NCBI GenBank assembly: GCA_031841125.1
Contig: CM063110.1
Span: 18,905,626-18,969,625 of the forward strand
Reading direction: 5' to 3'
Length of the DNA stretch: 64,000 nt
Source: Acanthococcus lagerstroemiae
Lineage: Eukaryota; Arthropoda; Insecta; Hemiptera; Eriococcidae
The position numbers were made by a program, and so were the translations under genes. Below are positions 34,083-45,781 of this stretch, piece by piece. The notes below the pieces were generated by a model that worked only from the letters and a program-made list of their open reading frames with translations, had not been told where the DNA came from and did no database searches. Every line of letters begins with the position of its first letter. Position 1 is the stretch's first letter.

Positions 34083-35690
34083 CTATCTGTTGTGTTCACT
34101 TAAATAATCATTAATCGCCCATTTTTGAGCATTGGCCTCCCCTATCCGTTTCCAACGTTCCCTGTTCATAGCCTTGCTTATCCAAGCTTTACTCACTGTT
34201 TGTACAATTTCGTCCACCCACCTCATTTTTGGCCTACCTACCCTTCTTTTTCCGCCCCATGGTTGCCAAACTAATACCCTTCTTTCCCATCTTCCCCCTA
34301 CTTTTCTGGCTACGTGACCGGCGTAATCAAACTTTAATTTGCTAATTTTATATTCGCATTCTGTGATCTGCAGTTTCTTTTTTAACTCTTCGTTTTTTAT
34401 CCTGTCTTTCCTTTTGAAACCTAAAATGGACCTTTCCATATAGCAGTTTGAGTGTTCCTCAAGCTGTTCCTTTGGCTGGCTGTGGCCGCCCACGTTTGGG
34501 CTCCATAAGTTAGCACTGATTGAACATTGCTTTCAAAAATTTTCTTTTTTAATTTTAGAGGGAATTTCTCCTTAAAGATATTTTTCAAACTCCAGTAACT
34601 CCTCCAAGCTTTAGCTTTTCTCCTTTTTAGTTCTCTGTCCAGGCTTCTTGAAAACGAAATTGTGTGACCCAGGTATATGGCTTCTTCACTCTTGTCTTTT
34701 TTTACTCCATCAAGAGTAGTATGATTTACCTCATCGCTGTTTGTTAATAATACCGTTTTCTTCGTATTTATTACCAGTCCAGCTTCCTTCCCTGCAACGC
34801 TGAGTTCCTGTGCCATCTCTTGCAACTCTTTTTCACTCCTCGCTATTAAGTTCACGTCATCTGCAAAGCGCAAATTGTTAAGTTTCTTTCCGTCCACCTC
34901 GATACCCTTCTCTCTCCATGTTAATTCTCTGAAAACATTTTCCAATATACAGTTAAATAAGTTTGGAGAGAGAGGGTCACCTTGCTTCACTCCTTTTTTT
35001 ATTTTAAATTTTTTGCCCCTTTTATGTAATTTAACCCTCCCCTCCGCAATTTCGTACATTTTCATCAAAATTTTTATGTATTTATCTTGAATTTCTTGAT
35101 TATTTAATGCATTCCACAAGTAGTTGAGGTGGACGGAGTCGAAAGCTTTTTGAAAGTCAATCAAAAGTATAAAAAGAGGGACATTGAATTCGTTGTGTTT
35201 TTCTATGATTTAGTTTGTTGTAAAAATTTGGTCTATAGTCGACCTTCCTCTTCTAAACCCAGCCTGTTCCTGACTTTGCCATTTGTCCAGCTGTTCGTAT
35301 AAGCGATTTTTTAGTAATTTAGCGAAAAGTTTTGATACATTTGACGTTAAGCTTACAAGCCTATAATTATTTACATCTTTTCGATCTCCTTTCTCAAAAA
35401 GCAAAATAATTTCAGACAAACCCCATTGTTCGGGGACATCTTCCAAATCCAAAATTTCGTTAAAAATTTTTTTCAATGGATGGGTGAGTTCCTTTTCAAA
35501 CATTTTCAAGTATTTATTTTCAATCCCGTCGGGACCTATTGCCCTCCCCACCTTCAGACCCTGTTTAATTTCGCTCTCTTGAAACGGAGTTACTTCTTAT
35601 GTGTTTTTAAAATTTGGTTTTATAAAGCCTTTAAAGCCTGGTTCTTCGTCATATAATTTTGCATAATATTTGGTTGTTACTTCCGCGATG
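34083..35690 (-). pseudogene. reverse transcriptase and C-terminal module of the RTE-like element, broken
   Basis: 35551-35210 holds RT motifs 0-2 (AIGPDGIENKY, EIILLFEKGDRK, SLTSNVSKLF, QAGFRRGRSTID). A single in-frame TAA near 35200 separates this from 35164-34421. That frame has LIDFQKAFD, KKGVKQGDPLSPNLFN, the catalytic RFADDVNLIA and YLGHTISFS. A frameshift near 34440 leads into 34493-34083, with YAGHVARKVGGRWERRV and NRERWKRIGEA. Upstream, another stop plus frame change lies between 35697 and 35551. The palm residues Asp-Asp are intact. Few lesions suggest recent inactivation. Confidence 0.85.
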
Positions 35691-35696
35691 CCTTCT

Positions 35697-36980
35697 CTAG
35701 TCCTTTATCGACGGGAGAAGACTTTTGAAATCCTGTAGTTCTTTTTTTACTTTTTTTGTTGAGTTTGTTTCTTCCATGATTTCGGATATTATTCTGCATT
35801 CTTCCTTACGGAGATCTCTCCTTATCATTTTCCTTGCTAGTTTTCGTAGTTCTATTAACTCAACTTTTTGGCGTGCTGTTTTCCTAGCTAGCTTTGCTAG
35901 TTTGTTTCGTTTTTTTACAAAGTATGAGCGTTTCACTTGACAATTTGTTTTTTCTATATTACCTGTGATTATTACTTCAAATTCCTTAACCGTTTCCTTC
36001 AGCGCTTCTATCAATTTGCTGTATTTCTCCTGAATCTTGTTATCTTGCTTGTTTTGCCATATGTCAAGCCTTACTTTCAACACTTTTTTTGCTTCACTTA
36101 ATTTTACCAACGGGATGTTTTTGTTTTCTCCATACTTATTTTTTATCGCATTTTTTATCTCGAATCTCCTTGGGAACAATAGGTGAATTTTCAACGCCCT
36201 ATGATCGGAAGAAAATTCCAAGTTTTTTATAACCGAGATATTTTTGACAGTCCGGTTATCATTCACTAATGCAAAATCGATTTCATTTTTTGTTACCCCG
36301 TCTGGGGATGCCCAAGTCCATTTATCTTTTTTCCTTTTTTCGTAGAAAGTATTCATTATTTTTAGTTTTTTATCTAACGCTAAATTTAGTAACCATTCTC
36401 CGTTGGAGTTAGTTGTTTTCCCAGAACAAAATTTGCCAATGCAATTCCATTCATTTTTTGATTCGTTTATTCCGATCTGTGCTTTGAAATCGCCTACTAC
36501 AATACAGTAATATTCCCTTTCTTTCTCTAACACTGAATGAATCTGTTTATAGAATTCTTCAACCTCTTCCGTTTCAGCTTGTAGAGTAGGTGCATATCCT
36601 TGAATAATTAGTAGTTTTGATTTTTTGCTATTTTCCAGCTTTAGGTAACTGACTGTCTCCGAAACACTCTTTACTTCCGAGACTCTCTCAGACCACCTTC
36701 TGTGGATATAAAAGCCCACGCCCCTGTAGCCCTTGGTTTGTCCACAATAAAATAATAGATTCCCGTTTTTTCGAATTACAAATTTTTCTCTAAAAATTTT
36801 TGTTTCTGATATACCCGCTCTATCAAAATCTTGCCCTTCCCATGCTTTCTCGAATTCAAACAGTCGGTCATTATTCGCTATCCCTTGGCAATTGAACGTT
36901 ATTATTTCTAGCCCATTCCCGCCCTTTTTTGAAAAAGCATTTTTGCCCCTATTTTTTGCTTTGGGTACGAGGTTCGGCAT
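35697..36980 (-). CDS. apurinic/apyrimidinic-type endonuclease domain of the RTE-like element
   Basis: A 427-residue open frame starts at an ATG (36980). It nicks target DNA in family members to prime reverse transcription. Visible motifs: TFNCQGI (residues 28-34, Asn30), GISET (Glu59), YAPT (Tyr129), GDFKA (163-167, Asp164), NEIDF (Asp235) and SSDHR (Asp259-His260). In the family, GDFNA carries a catalytic Asn where Lys166 is found here, so the enzyme is probably inactive although the frame is intact. The C-terminal ~150 residues are Lys/Glu-rich linker. The frame ends at a stop near 35697. The RT continues after a frame change, which implies the two parts were once one polyprotein. Confidence 0.85.
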   Translation of the reverse strand: MPNLVPKAKNRGKNAFSKKGGNGLEIITFNCQGIANNDRLFEFEKAWEGQDFDRAGISETKIFREKFVIRKNGNLLFYCGQTKGYRGVGFYIHRRWSERVSEVKSVSETVSYLKLENSKKSKLLIIQGYAPTLQAETEEVEEFYKQIHSVLEKEREYYCIVVGDFKAQIGINESKNEWNCIGKFCSGKTTNSNGEWLLNLALDKKLKIMNTFYEKRKKDKWTWASPDGVTKNEIDFALVNDNRTVKNISVIKNLEFSSDHRALKIHLLFPRRFEIKNAIKNKYGENKNIPLVKLSEAKKVLKVRLDIWQNKQDNKIQEKYSKLIEALKETVKEFEVIITGNIEKTNCQVKRSYFVKKRNKLAKLARKTARQKVELIELRKLARKMIRRDLRKEECRIISEIMEETNSTKKVKKELQDFKSLLPSIKD

Positions 36981-37334
36981 AGATTGGGTTTTTGGGTACG
37001 GATAGGAGGTTTTGCTGCAGAATAGCTCCTCGGGTGCTGCCGCCCGTTCTGGAGCACTAACATCACAATTTTTATTACAAATTAAAGGATTACCTTGGTA
37101 AATAGGGGAGTTCCCTGCTCAGTTGCGGATTCCTAGTGCCGCCTTCTTTACCGTTTGATTGTTACTTCCGTTTGGACTGTTGATACATTGTTATTAACCT
37201 TCTATTTGTTTCACAACGCACTGTCCAAATCTACGACGCACGTCCGTACGCTATTAGCGCAGATAAGACTCTCCATGTTGAACGTAAAACTGTGACTAAA
37301 CTGTAACTAGACTCTAACTAAAATGAATTAATGG

Positions 37335-37530
37335 TCCTGCCTGGCCGACCGAGAAAGGGAAAAAAAGACAATGGATGAGAAGAAGAATAGCGTGGTTTAG
37401 AAGAGATCCCGTACCGGAAATGCAGGTATGCAGAAGACAAAAGACGTTTGTTGGACGTTGGCATCTTGCTACACAGGAAGTAGCCAGGAAGGACGATTAA
37501 AATGTACATTCGAGAGGTGAGGATAGCGCA
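37335..37530 (+). repeat. ~200-bp SINE-like dispersed repeat, copy B
   Basis: Begins TCCTGCCTGGCCGACCGAG and ends TACATTCGAGAGGTGAGGAT. It is preceded by GTAACTAGACTCTAACTAAA, a head shared with copies at 45596 and 57411. A hAT MITE is inserted at its 3' border (37536). Confidence 0.75.
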
Positions 37531-37535
37531 TGTCC

Positions 37536-37833
37536 AAACCCGTGCGCAAGGGGGGGGGGTTGACACCCCCCCCATTGCTAAAAAAGACGATTTTCGAGTT
37601 AAAATTAGAATGAAATCCGGTCCGATATTCCATTGCTTATCTGTGAGTCATCACTGACTGTGGTGCGTTTACAAATATCAGTGAGGACGTTTATTGTTAA
37701 TTTTGATTAATACACGTACGTATAAAATAATTGGTAGTTTATTTATCCAAGAGGCATACATGGCACAATAGAAAATTCTTTTTTTAAAACTTGAAACCCC
37801 TCCCTTGGGAACAATCCTGCGCACGGGCCTGTG
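37536..37833. mobile_element. hAT-type MITE, 298 bp, perfect 8-bp target-site duplication
   Basis: The ends contain CCCGTGCGCAAGG (left) and CCTGCGCACGGG (right) as imperfect inverted repeats. Identical GCATGTCC lies at 37528-37535 and 37834-37841. Runs of G and C just inside the left end form a strong local hairpin. It has no coding capacity. Confidence 0.85.
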
Positions 37834-37869
37834 GCATGTCCCTTTTTGGGTTTCTGCATAAGTAGTTCG

Positions 37870-38440
37870 AAATTGGACGATCCGGAATGTAGTAGTCGTA
37901 CATTAAGTAAATTTTCGGCGACGGTTGGGCAGAACGACGACGACAACAGGACGACGAGAATCTGTCGAAGAAACATTCGCAGAATACGCAACGAGGAGGT
38001 CGAGGCGAACCCCCCGGCAACGAGATTCGGTCTTCGTTTTTGTTTCCTCGTCGCTGTAGTTGCGCACGTGAACTCGAATCGTCCTCGCCGTTCTTCGCTC
38101 ACAAAAGTAACCACTTAAACGCTTATCAAAACAGCCTCTCGTGCAGCTCGTTCCGATTTGAACAAAAACGTCGAATTTGAAACGCCCCCCCCCCACGACT
38201 ATCAGCCGGGAACACGAAATCAAATACGCGGAATCGCGTTGCCGTTACGACACACGTCCGATGATAAATCGTTATCAGAATGTAACGTGAAAATTATAAC
38301 CGCTCGTAAAGTGTCGTGTTTTGTTTCCTCTTTTTTTCCCCCTTCTCCTCTTTCTCGAACCCATCGCAGCGGTACGCCGTTTAGCTGGTTTATACGGCGT
38401 TACATGAAATCTAATATTAATTTTTTCTCGTTTAATTAAT
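37870..38440. other. CpG-rich non-repeat segment
   Basis: CG dinucleotides are clearly more frequent than in the flanks, and several overlapping frames are open on both strands without recognisable products. It may be an exon, promoter or conserved non-coding region of an unseen host gene. Confidence 0.3.
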
Positions 38441-39850
38441 TAGTATACGAAACTGTTGCATCCTGTGTGGTCGGCCACAAAAAAGCGTGTAAAAAACTCG
38501 ACCATTAAAAACGATTCGTGGCTCGAATTGCAACAGTGTTACGCGAATATTTCTCACAATGGAGGTCCGGTGTTCTGTCACGGAGCCGATCAGTTGCTTA
38601 TACGAGCCGCATCCGGTCCGACTTCGACTCCCTCTTGACCTATATCGATAATGAAACAGTAGGAATGCCTTCTGTTCAAGACAAGGCCAGCTGTGCAGGG
38701 GGAGGATGAGGTTAGAGGGGGTTGTAGAGGTGGTGTGCAAAGGTGTCAGAGAGTTGTCTGGAAGTTGAGTTAGGATTTGGTCCAGATTAAGCCAGTGTTC
38801 TTCAAGATTGGTTGTAGAAGTAATCTGATTGTTTGAGGACAATCGTGGTGGGTTCGCTCACTCAAGGAGAGGTCTAGTGGTGTGTATGTTTTGTGTAAAT
38901 GTCAGATGGTGTGGATTCGCCATCTTGCCTCACCTACATTTATTCATAAACTGACTTTGGTTATGGGTTGGGGGCGCTGAATGAGGGCAGCCTGTGCACA
39001 AACTGTAGTTGAACTCCTTAATAATAGACCAAAATTTTCCATGGGGCAGGGTTTATTCAATTTTCTGGGGATGCTTAGCATGCTCAGCACTCCTATAATG
39101 TTCGCTAATGAATTTATTCCGTTATGAACTAATGAACACAAAAGTTACTTAGGTCATATGCCATATCAAATCATCCTAGTTTTGAACCGTAGGTCGCCAG
39201 ATTTTCATGTTCAAATTTTATGGACTAGTTACCCTTTTCCAAAAACCTTCGAACTTTCCTTTCGTTCACCTCTACCTAAGTGCAAAAGAGGATGTTTCTG
39301 AAATGTTTAAATTTTTTTTAAATATTGTCAATATTCAAGTTCTTTTGTATCTCTGGAACTAGTACAAATAGAAACGCGTGATTTACGCCGTTCAATTTGT
39401 CATCACGTTCGCTTTCATTATCACCCATTATGAACTTCTGTAGCTTCTGCATCGCCGCCATGTTATCACTGATTAAATTTTTGACAGACATATAACGAAT
39501 GCCACACTTTAGAATTCTGAAAAATTACGCAAGTTAGTCCATTATCCACCTGCACAATCGTAGAAGTGTTGTCGTTATTATTTTCGAGATCGAAGTATAG
39601 AAATTTCTACGATTTGTACATCTTATGAAATATGTGAGGTGAAATGTGTGCAGAACAACTCTTGTAAATTAAAGTTCTGTCCTTTAAATTTCGAGACAAA
39701 GAATTTCTTCACACTTAAATGGCTTTTAGCTATGCAAAACTTCGGAATTTCAACGTTCCCCTCCCCTTGATCTACGTAGAAAGTCGAGCTTTGCGGTACT
39801 GAATGGAATAACGAATCTGAAATACAGAAGAAATTAAAAATTCAAATTTC
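38441..39850. other. mixed AT-rich DNA, no gene recognised
   Basis: A minus-strand frame (38842-38432) is open for 136 codons but shows no known motif. The 38640-38940 part changes in base composition to G-rich plus strand and may be a decayed retroelement. The rest is plain AT-rich sequence. Confidence 0.35.
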
Positions 39851-39852
39851 AG

Positions 39853-40057
39853 CAGTCCTCTCCCTAGAATGTACCTTTTTATAAGAATCGCCCTACCTGG
39901 CTGCTTTCTGCGTAGTAGGATGCGAGCGTGTGACAAACGTCTTTCCTGTATTCCTGCACTTCTGGTATGTGATCTTCTGAAAATCACTACCTCCTTCTTC
40001 TACTTCTTATTTTAATGACTCACTCTTCTTTTATCTCCCTCGATCGGCCAGGTAGGA
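39853..40057 (-). repeat. ~200-bp SINE-like dispersed repeat, copy C (reverse)
   Basis: The only copy in reverse orientation. It reads from GTCCTACCTGGCCGATCGAG (40057 downward) to the GTACATTCTAGGGAGAGGAC end near 39853. Confidence 0.75.
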
Positions 40058-40699
40058 CTTCCGTTTAGTTCAGTTTGTAGTTTATGTTTAAGCTAGCACT
40101 CACGAAGATCTGTTTTTATTATTGGTAAATAACTTGCCTTCTCTATACTCTCGTTTCTTTGATTTCGTTTGCACTCACTCAGGTGCGGACTAAATACTTT
40201 TCGTACCCCCCCCCCCCTCCACAAAAAAATTTATTTGAAGGAAAGTAGAAGAAACTTCGGGAAAACGTGATATAAAAATGGGGAAAAAATGACTACAAAA
40301 TTAGAAGAAAAAAAATTATAGATTCGCCAATGTTATTAAAAATTACAAAGATTATTACGTAAAGTATTGTACTCGTAGTTGCATTATTCCTAAGTTTTAA
40401 CATCTCGTTTTATTTTTATATTATGCGTGTTCGACAATCTGATTAGGAGATATGAAAATCCATAAAATTTGATCAGAGTTCGGTACTTCACCTTACTTAT
40501 TATGATTGTTGACATTCTGGGCGACTAATTGTAGAGATATGATTGTTGACATTCTAGGTGACTAATTGTAGAGAGGTATGCATTTCCGTTTTTAGGCAAT
40601 ATAGACATCAAAAATTGGTTCACTGACCTTGAAACCTTAGAATTTGACATTAGTAATATATTTATCATCATCAACATCACTTTTCTACTCCTCACTTAT

Positions 40700-41250
40700 T
40701 TCAGATACCACAGTTTGCGAATCAAGGGAAAATCGTGACTAGTAATGTTTTCAGTGACCCTGTACACCGATGAAAGAGCGTGCATCTTACATAATATGAT
40801 ATTTTTAGCCCTTTTCCCCACCCTGGTGCCACAGTTTGCTTCTTCGGAGCAATAGTTATCGAAATAGAATTTATGCGGTTACACTTTAAGGTTATGTGAC
40901 AATGCCCATATTGCATATTTGGGAATCCTTATTTTGAACCCTTCCTCAGACATTCCAATTTGCAATTTTGGGACAAATCATTGTTAAAAATGAGCTTAGC
41001 GACCCGTAAAACCACTGGAACGATGTCCATGTTACATTTGTTGGACCTCTAATTTTGGAGCCTCTCCCTGATGCTACAATTTGCAAATTAGAGGCAAATC
41101 GCTAACCAAATTGAATGAACCTATAAAACGATACTTACACATTGTACTTTCCAGAGTACTCATTTTGATGCCTCTTCTCTCTTTCCTGATTCCACAATTT
41201 GCAATTTGAGAACCAATAATCACGAAATGAGTTCAACGACCGCTTAAACC
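40700..41250 (-). repeat. tandem array, five ~121-bp units; GTCGCTGA family in reverse orientation
   Basis: On the plus strand the word ACARTTTGC recurs with its C at 40718, 40839, 40963, 41084 and 41202, so spacing is 118-124 bp. Read on the minus strand, units contain GGTTTTACGGGTCGCTAAGC preceded by GACATCG. This is the core of the arrays at 4525, 16919 and 31368. It therefore belongs to the same repeat family, inverted. No head or tail part was recognised here. Confidence 0.7.
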
Positions 41251-41859
41251 TACTAAACGATATCCATATTGCATTTTATGAAATTTTTCGAGTCCAGCCA
41301 CCTAATGCCTCAATTAAGAATTTACATCCAAACATCAATATCGAATTATGTTTTTTCTTTAAGACCCTTCCGTCGGTACCTCGATTCGATTATTCGTGCT
41401 TATGAAAGTTTTAAAATATGTAATAAGAAAGTCATTACTCTCATTAAAAAACTGAAAGGAACACAAAATGCTTGTTGTGATATCTAAAGACGGAGGAGGG
41501 GCTTGGGAAAAAATTTAAGGGATATGCAGATGGGACATTTAAGATTAGGTTCGATGATCATTTGCACTTATGTTTCCTCAAGTAAGTGAGACCAAGAAAA
41601 ATACCAAAAATGGTCTTCTTCCATAAGTCCTGCCATTTTGAATCCTCTATTTTGGGTATTTAGAGGGCAGCTAGCCAGCTACAAAAAAATGTATTGTAGG
41701 GCATCTTTTTTCAGGTAAAATTGAACGAGAGAAAATTTTTTTTCTAGAAGTTTTCTTCTATTGTCGATATTTTACGAGATTCTTGGGAAGACCTGGATTT
41801 TGGGAATGTTCAGTCCCTAGGGAAAATAGCTCCATCGCTACCACCTTAGACGTTTAATA

Positions 41860-42105
41860 CAGTGGCGTAGTCAAGGGGGGATTAGGGAGATGAATGCCCC
41901 CCTTGAGAGGAGAATTTTTTACATGCTGGCGGTATCACAGTAAATGCGCGAAATGAAATTTAAATTCATATGCATAATTGTAGTTGAAAAGCACAACATA
42001 CTGATACGTCAATGTAAAAATATACAGTTCATATTAGATGTACCCCCCCCCCCGCCCAAAATTTTGCTGATCCCCTCCCTTGGAAAAATCCTGGCTGCGC
42101 CACTG
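41860..42105. mobile_element. hAT-type MITE, 246 bp
   Basis: Left end CAGTGGCGTAGTCAAGG, right end CCTGGCTGCGCCACTG, inverted and imperfect. Flanking 8-mers GTTTAATA (41852-41859) and GTTTGATA (42106-42113) differ by one base. The interior has C and G runs and is non-coding. The CAGTGGCGTAG end is common among insect hAT MITEs. Confidence 0.88.
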
Positions 42106-42114
42106 GTTTGATAT

Positions 42115-43720
42115 GTTCATTAGGGGGATAATCAAAAGAGATTCGGGAAAAGAATTCTTCTCTGGAATTTTTGTCGAACTCCGATTTTTTTCGATTCAAT
42201 TTTCCTGGGCGTGAAAATAAATAGAAAACAAAATGACCTATTGCGTTTTGGAAAGACGCCCTTCAAACATTCTGATTTGCGGAATGTATAAACAAGAATG
42301 AATGTTGCAGTTCATTGTTCGTATTCAGGAAACTTCCCAGTCAGAGTACCGTTGCGCCGTAAAAGTTGCCGTGGTATGTAACACGCATTCGCGAATGTGC
42401 ATGAAATTGCATACTTGATTTGCCGTAAATCCGCTTCCCGAATTTCGAACGTATATATAATCCACTTCCGTTATGCATCGAGAACGCGTGTACGGATTGT
42501 AAAGCTATGCGTCCACACGTGTGCGGAACTTGTTCGCAAACGTGTTGCGAACATTTAACGAACACCATCTCATTTAAAATTTATTATACGAGAAAATGTT
42601 CGCGAACAAGACCGCAAACAGAGCATCGTCGTGAATGTTTAATCGATATTTCCGTGTAAATTGAAAGTTTCGGACAATGTACGCTCTGTTTCATCACTTG
42701 TTAGGATTTCGCCAATGATTTTCAGAACATGGCAGTTGAATGTTAGAGAAAATTACTCCCTACAATTGAGACAGGTACATCAGCGTCCTAAAATTAAGTG
42801 AATAACGAAGAATTAATTTTATTTTTCAGCGTATATATTCTTGCGATGGGAACGCTGATAAAAATGAATTTCTGAGTTTCTGTGTTACTGAATGACCTTG
42901 CAGCAATGCAACTCGAACGGCAGGTTTTTCAACTCCTGAAGAGTTCATGAAATTTGAAGATCCTATTCCATCACAAATATTGACACAACCTTCTGTTTTA
43001 AAAAGAGAGTTTGAGAACTTGCATATTTTACACCCTATAACTGAAATTAGCCCGCGAAATTACATATTTAAACTTGGAAAAAGTAACCCAAAAATGAGTT
43101 TTTGCTTGTGTGTATTGCTTACTCCCCTAAACCAATGATTAAAAAGTCCTCAATGAGAGATTGAAGCTCCCGAAGTATTTTGAAATGAAAACAATGCTAT
43201 ATCAGATTCTTATGCAAACTATGCTTTATATTTCCTTTGTATTTTTCCCAACAACGCCATACTTAGGTGGTGGAGGGGAGGAGAATAACCATCCTGAATT
43301 CCACGCCGTATTACAGATCTTCTGGATGATATTTTGTTTTCGGCAGATGAAGTCCAATCAAGACTGAGCGAATAAATATCATCCCTTTGCAAGATCTACT
43401 TTCTGTCTCAATGAAAAGTTTTTTAGCCTTAAATGGGGAGGGAGGAAGCAACGTGACATGTCAACTAATATTTCATTGGAAATGAAAACGTTTCAAGACA
43501 CTATCGAAATAAATTATGGGTATAGAGACTGGAAAATTCCATCTACTTGGAAATTTCGAAAAGTGATTTATACAATAAAATTGTCAGAGTAGGAGTTTCT
43601 TAGGTCGCTGATTTCGAATCTCATTTCAGTTTTCTGATCGGAGGTTCGACCACCACTTTGAACTTGAAAATCAAAATTTTGTCCTAATCAACTGGGCAAG
43701 AAAAAAAAAAACCTGAGTTC
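42115..43720. other. AT-rich DNA with a nested short inverted repeat
   Basis: No gene recognised. 42529-42537 (CTTGTTCGC) pairs with 42602-42610, and 42547-42555 (GCGAACATT) with 42595-42603. The result is a nested stem that may be the end of an old MITE. Near 43590 there is one GTCGCTGATTTCGAAT unit of the tandem family. Confidence 0.45.
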
Positions 43721-43731
43721 TGTGAAAAATA

Positions 43732-44175
43732 CACAGGGTGATTAAAAAGTAGTTGGATTGTTGATGCTGTGAATGACCTATTGCAGATAGCAGTTTTTTT
43801 CATGGTATCATCTGAAACCCTGAACTTTTTACTTTCGGATGATCCAAGTTAATTGATTCCCAAACTGGGACAATTTGATTAGAGGTACCTCGTAGCGTCT
43901 CGGCAAAATGGGGGGGAGGGGGGAATCGTTCAAAAAAACTGCAGTCGAGTGCTTTTAAGATATTTGATAGTACATTCTCATCCCCTTCAAAATATTTCTT
44001 TTCCTTGGTGTTGCACTTCCTCCAGCGCATCTGCCACTTAACGAAACCCTTGGTGAACTGTGCATTGGGAATCCTTCAAATCATTCGAATCGTGTTTTAT
44101 TTGATGTCGTGGAATCGTTCGCCTTTCAGTACACCTTTAAGCTTCCAAAATTTCCGTTCGCGAGTTTTTCAAAAT
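43732..44175 (-). pseudogene. mariner-type transposase C-terminal fragment with 3' end
   Basis: On the minus strand from about 44170: KLKGVLKGERFHDIK, then (after two stops) RIPNAQFTKGFVKWQMRWRKC and KYFEGDE. This is the hallmark C-terminus of mariner/SETMAR-type DD34D transposases. The catalytic domain is missing. The sequence then runs through non-coding DNA to a CAGGGTGATTAAAAAGTAG end at 43732, preceded by TACA, a plausible terminal repeat next to a TA. The 5' side is cut off just before the MITE at 44189. Confidence 0.75.
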
Positions 44176-44188
44176 TTGTCATTGCAAC

Positions 44189-44357
44189 CAAGGGCGTAGA
44201 TAAGGGAGGGGGAGGGGTCCCGGAGGCCTGAACCCTCCACGGTAAAATAAGCCGGTCTTTTCAGAAGTTATATGAGGTGAATCATGGGGAGGATGTGAAG
44301 GGTCAGACAGAATAGTGAATTTTTTTCAGCCCTATAACGAAGCTATCTACACTCTTG
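44189..44357. mobile_element. older hAT-type MITE, 169 bp
   Basis: Left end CAAGGGCGTAGATAAG and right end GCTATCTACACTCTTG pair at 12 of 16 positions. Flanking 8-mers ATTGCAAC (44181-44188) and ATTGTAAT (44358-44365) match at six positions. It resembles the other GGGCGTAG-ended MITEs but is more decayed. Confidence 0.65.
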
Positions 44358-44369
44358 ATTGTAATAACA

Positions 44370-45590
44370 TATCCCCACTTCATTGAACCGTATATGATTA
44401 TTACACACGCCACAGTAGCTACAGTCTATCTATTTTTTGAACACCCCTTGTAAGTGAATATGACCCCCAATTGTATTAAGAAAAAATCAGATTACTTATC
44501 CAAAAAAAGAAAGTATTATAATATCTGATCTGTGAATATCTCATTAATGTGACAATGGCAAATGTTGATTATAAGCAACGATAATTAATAGTAAAAGATA
44601 CCAAACATAACACAATGGATAAGAAACATCGGTTAATAGGTGTAGAAATAGTAATAATAATTAAAATAATGATACGAATTTTGGCCATAATTATTCATAC
44701 AACAGTTCTTAATAATTCTACTTAATTAATTCATCCATGAAAAACATGGAGAAGAGTAATAATTTGAGAAAATCCATCAGTGTATTCTCTCGAGGTAGTG
44801 ATATATTTTCATCAGTCTGATCACAACGAACAACGAATTATAACTCATACAGACTAGAGACTGGTAAGAAATAACAGGACGGCACTCCCCTTTTTGGCCT
44901 CAGGTAACATAACGTTATCGGTTTCACTAATAAAAAAATTTTATTTGGAAGGAAGGCATGCAGTACCTAGCAGTCGAAATTTTAAACTTCCAACTCGTTC
45001 CCTGAATTAATTATGATTTTTCGTAAAACCCGAGTTTTTCATATAAGCAATGTAAAATAATTTCGTTAGGGCTAAGGGCATGGTCTTGTTTAGTTTGATA
45101 ACCGATCTTCCCACTTTAATTCGGCACGCGGGGTGATGCTATAGTGCTATATCCAACTCAGTGTTGCCACATCTCAACATTTATGGATCAATGTCTGGTG
45201 ATTTCAACAATTTTGGCAGGTTTCGGCATATTTTCATTATTCTCGGTAGATCTGATACATCTTATCAGTTTTTGGTTAGTTTTGGTACATTTTAAAGATT
45301 CTAACCAAAAAATTTATTTTCCATTTTGGTGAAGGTTCAACGATATTACTTATTTTATTCGGTACATTTCATCTGAAATCTGGTACAGTCGCGGAAAATT
45401 TCTTACTAATACATTTGCGGGTTTTCCAGGAAGTGTTTAGTTCAAACCGCAACGAGAGCATCCGAAATTACCCGAAATGAGAGTTTATAGAGGAAGTGCA
45501 TGTATTGATTGATAGTATATATAGATCTCTCCGAAAAAGCTAAACGTAACCTGTAACTGAGTGTAACTCAACCGTGATTCAACTAAACGA
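44370..45590. other. AT-rich DNA, no gene recognised
   Basis: No motif-bearing frame or clear repeat. 44440-44720 is very AT-rich. 45180-45370 repeats TTTGGTACATTT-type words a few times. Confidence 0.45.
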
Positions 45591-45595
45591 ATATA

Positions 45596-45781
45596 TCCTG
45601 CCTGACCGATTGAAGGGAAAAAAAGGAAAGTGAGTCATGAGGAGAAGAAGAAGAAGAAGAAGGTGGTTTTGAAAAAATTCCATACCGGAAGTACAGGAAT
45701 GCAGGAGATAAAAGACGTTTCTAAGATGCCAAGTAGAACGATTTACACGAGGATGGACATTAAAGAGGGGAGGATCACCCC
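45596..45781 (+). repeat. ~190-bp SINE-like dispersed repeat, copy D
   Basis: Begins TCCTGCCTGACCGATTGAAG and ends AAGAGGGGAGGATCACC. It contains an AAG microsatellite (45644-45661) and the shared GGAATGCAGGAGA word. Confidence 0.75.

Larger units (their letters stand above)
34083..37210 (-). mobile_element. nearly full-length RTE-like non-LTR retrotransposon
   Basis: On the minus strand, in order: a 5' leader (about 37210-36981), an apurinic-type endonuclease frame (36980-35697), reverse transcriptase (about 35690-34430), and a C-terminal module with WERRVLVWQPWGGKRRVGRP and MRWVDEIVQ (34493-34083). One coding region encoding EN then RT, without RNase H, fits RTE-like clades. The element is disabled by a few stops and frameshifts, not by large loss, so it is the youngest retrotransposon in the window. 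The 5' boundary is inferred from the end of similarity to coding or leader features and is approximate. Confidence 0.85.

Noticed and set aside
38432..38842. 136-codon minus-strand frame as a gene
   Set aside because: Crosses an apparent composition boundary near 38640 and shows no known motif.
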